Positions 62,009-64,000 of a DNA stretch of 64,000 bases are shown here, in pieces (positions within the stretch are counted from its first letter, which is position 1; the number at the start of each line of letters is the position of its first letter). This DNA is from [Clostridium] clostridioforme AGR2157. GTDB taxonomy: Bacteria; Bacillota; Clostridia; Lachnospirales; Lachnospiraceae. The translations under genes and the position numbers were made by a program. The DNA is taken from assembly GCF_000424325.1 (NCBI RefSeq), contig NZ_AUJR01000027.1:1-64000 (forward strand), given 5' to 3'. Under the pieces are notes generated by a model. That model was not told the origin of the DNA. It saw nothing but the letters and a program-made list of their open reading frames with translations, and did not search any database.

Positions 62009-62767
62009 CTACTTTTCTATATTTTCCAAAAAACTTATTACTAAAGGTATAAAGGTATCTTTATTTGAAATCATAGCAGGATGTCCACCGTGTTCAAAAA
62101 TACATATCCTTTTATCTCTAATCGGGAGCTTTGTATAAACATTTTCAAAAAATTCACCGGACATAAATTCATCCTCTTTACTTCCTGTTAGTAGGACGGG
62201 TAAGTTTAATTCACATAAATTTTTGTGGAAGAATGTCCTATGGTTTTGATAGTGTGTATAGATTGCAAGAGTATCATTATCAACAACATTTTCCCAATCG
62301 TCCCCGTGATTTTGCTGATACAAAGTCCGTAGCCACAGGTTTTCCTTAGAGATTGCTCTGTCTTGATATATGTTTGTAACAAAGGACTCCAATGGTGTTT
62401 CTCCCTCAAAGCTATCAGCTACAATTTTTCCAACTAAATCAGGTCTTTCTAATGCTATATTTAAAGCAACTAAAGCACCTCCACTACTCCCTAATAGATT
62501 TACTTGTGAATAGCCAAGATAATCAATCAGTGAGATTGCCTGTTGTGCTTCATCATACCATAAATCATCCGATATGCTGGAAAGTCTATCAGAGTAGCCA
62601 TTTCCTAAGAAATCAATTAAAATAACTTTGGCATATTTTTGTAAATCATCAACTACTGGAAGAAACATTCTTGAAGATAGCGAATTTCCATGAAGTAATA
62701 ATAGTGGTATGCCTGTTCCATATTCTTCAAAGAAAATTTTTTTATTCTGATATGTAAAATATGGCAT
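62009..62767 (-). CDS. Alpha/beta-hydrolase fold enzyme (cargo)
   Basis: A 252-residue hydrolase: oxyanion segment LLLLHGNSLSSRMF, DFLGNGYSDR, nucleophile elbow LLGSSGGALVALNIAL (Ser in G-S-S-G-G), acid in LTGSKEDEFM and catalytic His in EHGGHPAM. Substrate unknown; members are esterases, lipases or C-C hydrolases. The start at 62767 follows GGAGGGAG by 8 bases. AT-rich cargo gene of the integrative element, in the place where Tn916 carries tet(M). Confidence 0.85.
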   Translation of the reverse strand: MPYFTYQNKKIFFEEYGTGIPLLLLHGNSLSSRMFLPVVDDLQKYAKVILIDFLGNGYSDRLSSISDDLWYDEAQQAISLIDYLGYSQVNLLGSSGGALVALNIALERPDLVGKIVADSFEGETPLESFVTNIYQDRAISKENLWLRTLYQQNHGDDWENVVDNDTLAIYTHYQNHRTFFHKNLCELNLPVLLTGSKEDEFMSGEFFENVYTKLPIRDKRICIFEHGGHPAMISNKDTFIPLVISFLENIEK

Positions 62768-62853
62768 ATTACATTCTCCCTCCAATCTTTTAAAAAAATT
62801 ATAACCGTAACAGGGGGGAATTTTAAACCACAAGAATATTTGTGAAATAAAAG

Positions 62854-62890
62854 TGTGCCATAGAGAATATGGAAACTCATCTATGGCACA
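62854..62890 (-). terminator. Terminator between cargo genes
   Basis: TGTGCCATAGA (62854-62864) pairs perfectly with TCTATGGCACA (62880-62890); on the minus strand it is followed by a T-rich stretch. It ends the CD3324-type gene. Confidence 0.65.
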
Positions 62891-62899
62891 TAATACAGG

Positions 62900-63172
62900 T
62901 TATTTTTTCTTTTTTTGCCGGATAATACGTTGTATGCTTTTTTCTACCAGATAATATTTTGCTGAAAGTTGGGTAATAGAGCAGCCATCCAAATATTCAG
63001 AATAAATCTGCTCATTTCTCTTTTCAAGGAAAGATAAAGTTTCGGTACTTTCTCCCCAATTTTTTCTATTATCTGGCTTTTTTGGAACATAAATGGAGTG
63101 TCCATCAACGTATTTCTGGATTTCTTTTATAATATGTTCTGGCAAAACTTCTTCTGCCTTATAATAGCTCAT
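62900..63172 (-). CDS. CD3324-type small HTH protein
   Basis: A 90-residue protein: MSYYKAEEVLPEHIIKEIQKYVDGHSIYVPKK, WGESTETLSFLEKRNEQIYSEYLDG and a C-terminal Mor-like helix-turn-helix (SITQLSAKYYLVEKSIQRII) ending in Lys residues. The layout is that of CD3324-family proteins from Clostridia. Function unknown; DNA binding is likely. Preceded by AGGAGG. Cargo or regulator of the integrative element. Confidence 0.8.
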   Translation of the reverse strand: MSYYKAEEVLPEHIIKEIQKYVDGHSIYVPKKPDNRKNWGESTETLSFLEKRNEQIYSEYLDGCSITQLSAKYYLVEKSIQRIIRQKKKK

Positions 63173-63204
63173 TCTGCACCTCCTAATTTGTGTTACTTAG
63201 GATT

Positions 63205-63242
63205 GCAAAGGCTATCATAATTTGATGTGCAATAGCCTTTGC
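63205..63242 (-). terminator. Terminator of the nitroreductase gene
   Basis: GCAAAGGCTAT (63205-63215) pairs perfectly with ATAGCCTTTGC (63232-63242). It lies downstream of the nitroreductase on the minus strand. The rest of the gap to 63396 is AT-rich without a gene. Confidence 0.6.
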
Positions 63243-63396
63243 TATGCACACATTTTATTTACTGCCATTGTGCCTGCTCCTTTCCTTATCTGTTATAAGA
63301 ATAGCGGATTTTATAAAAATATTCAATTCAATTTTATGATTTTTAAAAATTACCTATCCTTATCTATCACCACAAGAGTATGCTATAATATTTTCA

Positions 63397-63915
63397 TTAT
63401 AAGTAATCATAAGATACTAAATCATTTATGGCAATACGGGTAGCAGCATGGCGTTCTGAGCTGGCTTCGGGTTCTTTTCCATATCCAATAACTAAGATAT
63501 TGACTGGTTCCAAATTATCGGGAAGATGAAACTCCTTTTTTACAATATCTGGCTTGAAATAACATACCCATACAGTACCAAGCCCAAGTTCTGTAGCCTG
63601 TAACATCATATGGTCTGTTAAGATAGAAGCGTCAATATCAGTGGTCTGTTTCTGGTCAAATGGACGCACCCATGCTTTCTCATGGTCAGCACATACAATA
63701 ATTGCCAATGGAGCGTGATAAATATTAGCTGCCTTTGCAAGTTTATTTAACTGCTCTTTTTCCTGAACAGCAATCAATTTTACTGGCTGTAAATTAGCTG
63801 CTGTCGGAGCTACATGAGCTGCTTCTAAAATTTTATCAAGTTTTTCTTTTTCAACAGGTCTGTTATCATATGCTCTAACAGAATATCTTTTTTTAGCAAG
63901 TTCTAAAAATTCCAT
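63397..63915 (-). CDS. Nitroreductase-family FMN oxidoreductase (cargo)
   Basis: A 172-residue nitroreductase-like protein: MEFLELAKKRYSVRAYDNRPVEKEKLDKILEAAHVAPTAANLQP carries the FMN-phosphate-binding R-R/S-x-R region, ASILTDHMMLQATELGLGTVWVCYF the central helix and dimer core, and VIGYGKEPE the C-terminal strand. It reduces nitro compounds, quinones or similar with NAD(P)H. Start 63915 has AAAGGAG 9 bases upstream; TTG 63921 is too close to that site. Shorter than classic NfsB (about 217), as in the small clostridial class. Confidence 0.88.
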   Translation of the reverse strand: MEFLELAKKRYSVRAYDNRPVEKEKLDKILEAAHVAPTAANLQPVKLIAVQEKEQLNKLAKAANIYHAPLAIIVCADHEKAWVRPFDQKQTTDIDASILTDHMMLQATELGLGTVWVCYFKPDIVKKEFHLPDNLEPVNILVIGYGKEPEASSERHAATRIAINDLVSYDYL

Positions 63916-63961
63916 TTTCAAAATCTCCTTTGTATTGTGATTCAGGTCAACCTATACTATA

Positions 63962-63989
63962 ATTATACCTATATCTAAAAATAGAGCAA
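63962..63989 (-). promoter_or_regulatory. Possible promoter of the nitroreductase gene
   Basis: On the minus strand TTGCTC (63989-63984), 16-base spacer, TATAAT (63967-63962). The downstream segment has short direct repeats of TATAGG/TATAAT type that could be an operator. Confidence 0.45.
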
Positions 63990-64000
63990 GAACGCACTAT

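Overview
The window looks like a chromosome segment of a Lachnospiraceae gut anaerobe, most likely of the Enterocloster (Clostridium bolteae/clostridioforme) type. I infer this from AGGAGG-type ribosome binding sites, moderately GC-rich Firmicutes-style genes, an NAD(P)-linked trimeric [FeFe] hydrogenase, a separate FchA plus FolD pair, many oligopeptide, nucleoside and amino-acid ABC transporters, and a Tn916/Tn1549-family integrative element. No rRNA, tRNA or CRISPR array was seen.

Layout. Bases 1-7430 are a gene graveyard: fragments of a MocR/GntR regulator, an aminotransferase, a short-chain dehydrogenase, a GltD-like oxidoreductase and an HTH regulator, around two intact small cupins and one intact two-component system whose kinase ends in a collagen-like Gly-X-Y tail. 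Bases 7449-12633 (minus strand) are the hydrogenase operon (HndA, a kinase-like ATPase, HndB, HndC, HndD/HydA). Divergent from it, 12848-16736 (plus strand) carry a putative H2/redox-sensing module: two DRTGG proteins, an anti-sigma-like ATPase, a sensory-type [FeFe] hydrogenase lacking the usual proton-relay cysteine, a PHP phosphoesterase and a HAD protein. Bases 17302-21320 are sbcDC. Bases 21495-30182 hold a broken DUF3795 gene, a pentapeptide-repeat protein, fchA, a complete Dpp-type peptide transporter and folD. Bases 30309-32841 are a polar amino-acid transporter. A 290-bp inverted-repeat element separates it from a MarR regulator, ftsH and a DUF6809 gene. Bases 36663-41719 are a BMP-family (nucleoside-type) ABC transporter. 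uvrA follows behind an SOS box embedded in a decayed M20 peptidase, then a nucleoside phosphorylase-like enzyme, a GntR/FCD regulator and a DegT-like protein.

Bases 48450-53598 are a second peptide transporter that is breaking down. Its second ATPase has lost signature residues, and a deletion has fused it out of frame to a binding protein without signal peptide. A creatininase-family protein and an M42 aminopeptidase follow, then a 13-bp minisatellite, a structured leader and guaA. The 3' end of guaA is occupied by an integrative element running off the right edge: integrase, excisionase, Orf7/Orf8/Orf9-like regulators, and AT-rich cargo genes (KTR protein, alpha/beta hydrolase, CD3324-type HTH, nitroreductase).

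How the genes work together. The hydrogenase operon and its divergent module look like an enzyme plus its sensor and signalling partners. FchA and FolD appear to split the two one-carbon reactions that FolD usually performs alone. Peptide uptake sits next to peptide-hydrolysing enzymes. The most interesting points are the sensory hydrogenase module, the monofunctional-looking FolD, the collagen-tailed kinase, the long inverted repeat, the unassigned structured RNA before guaA, and the decaying peptide transporter.
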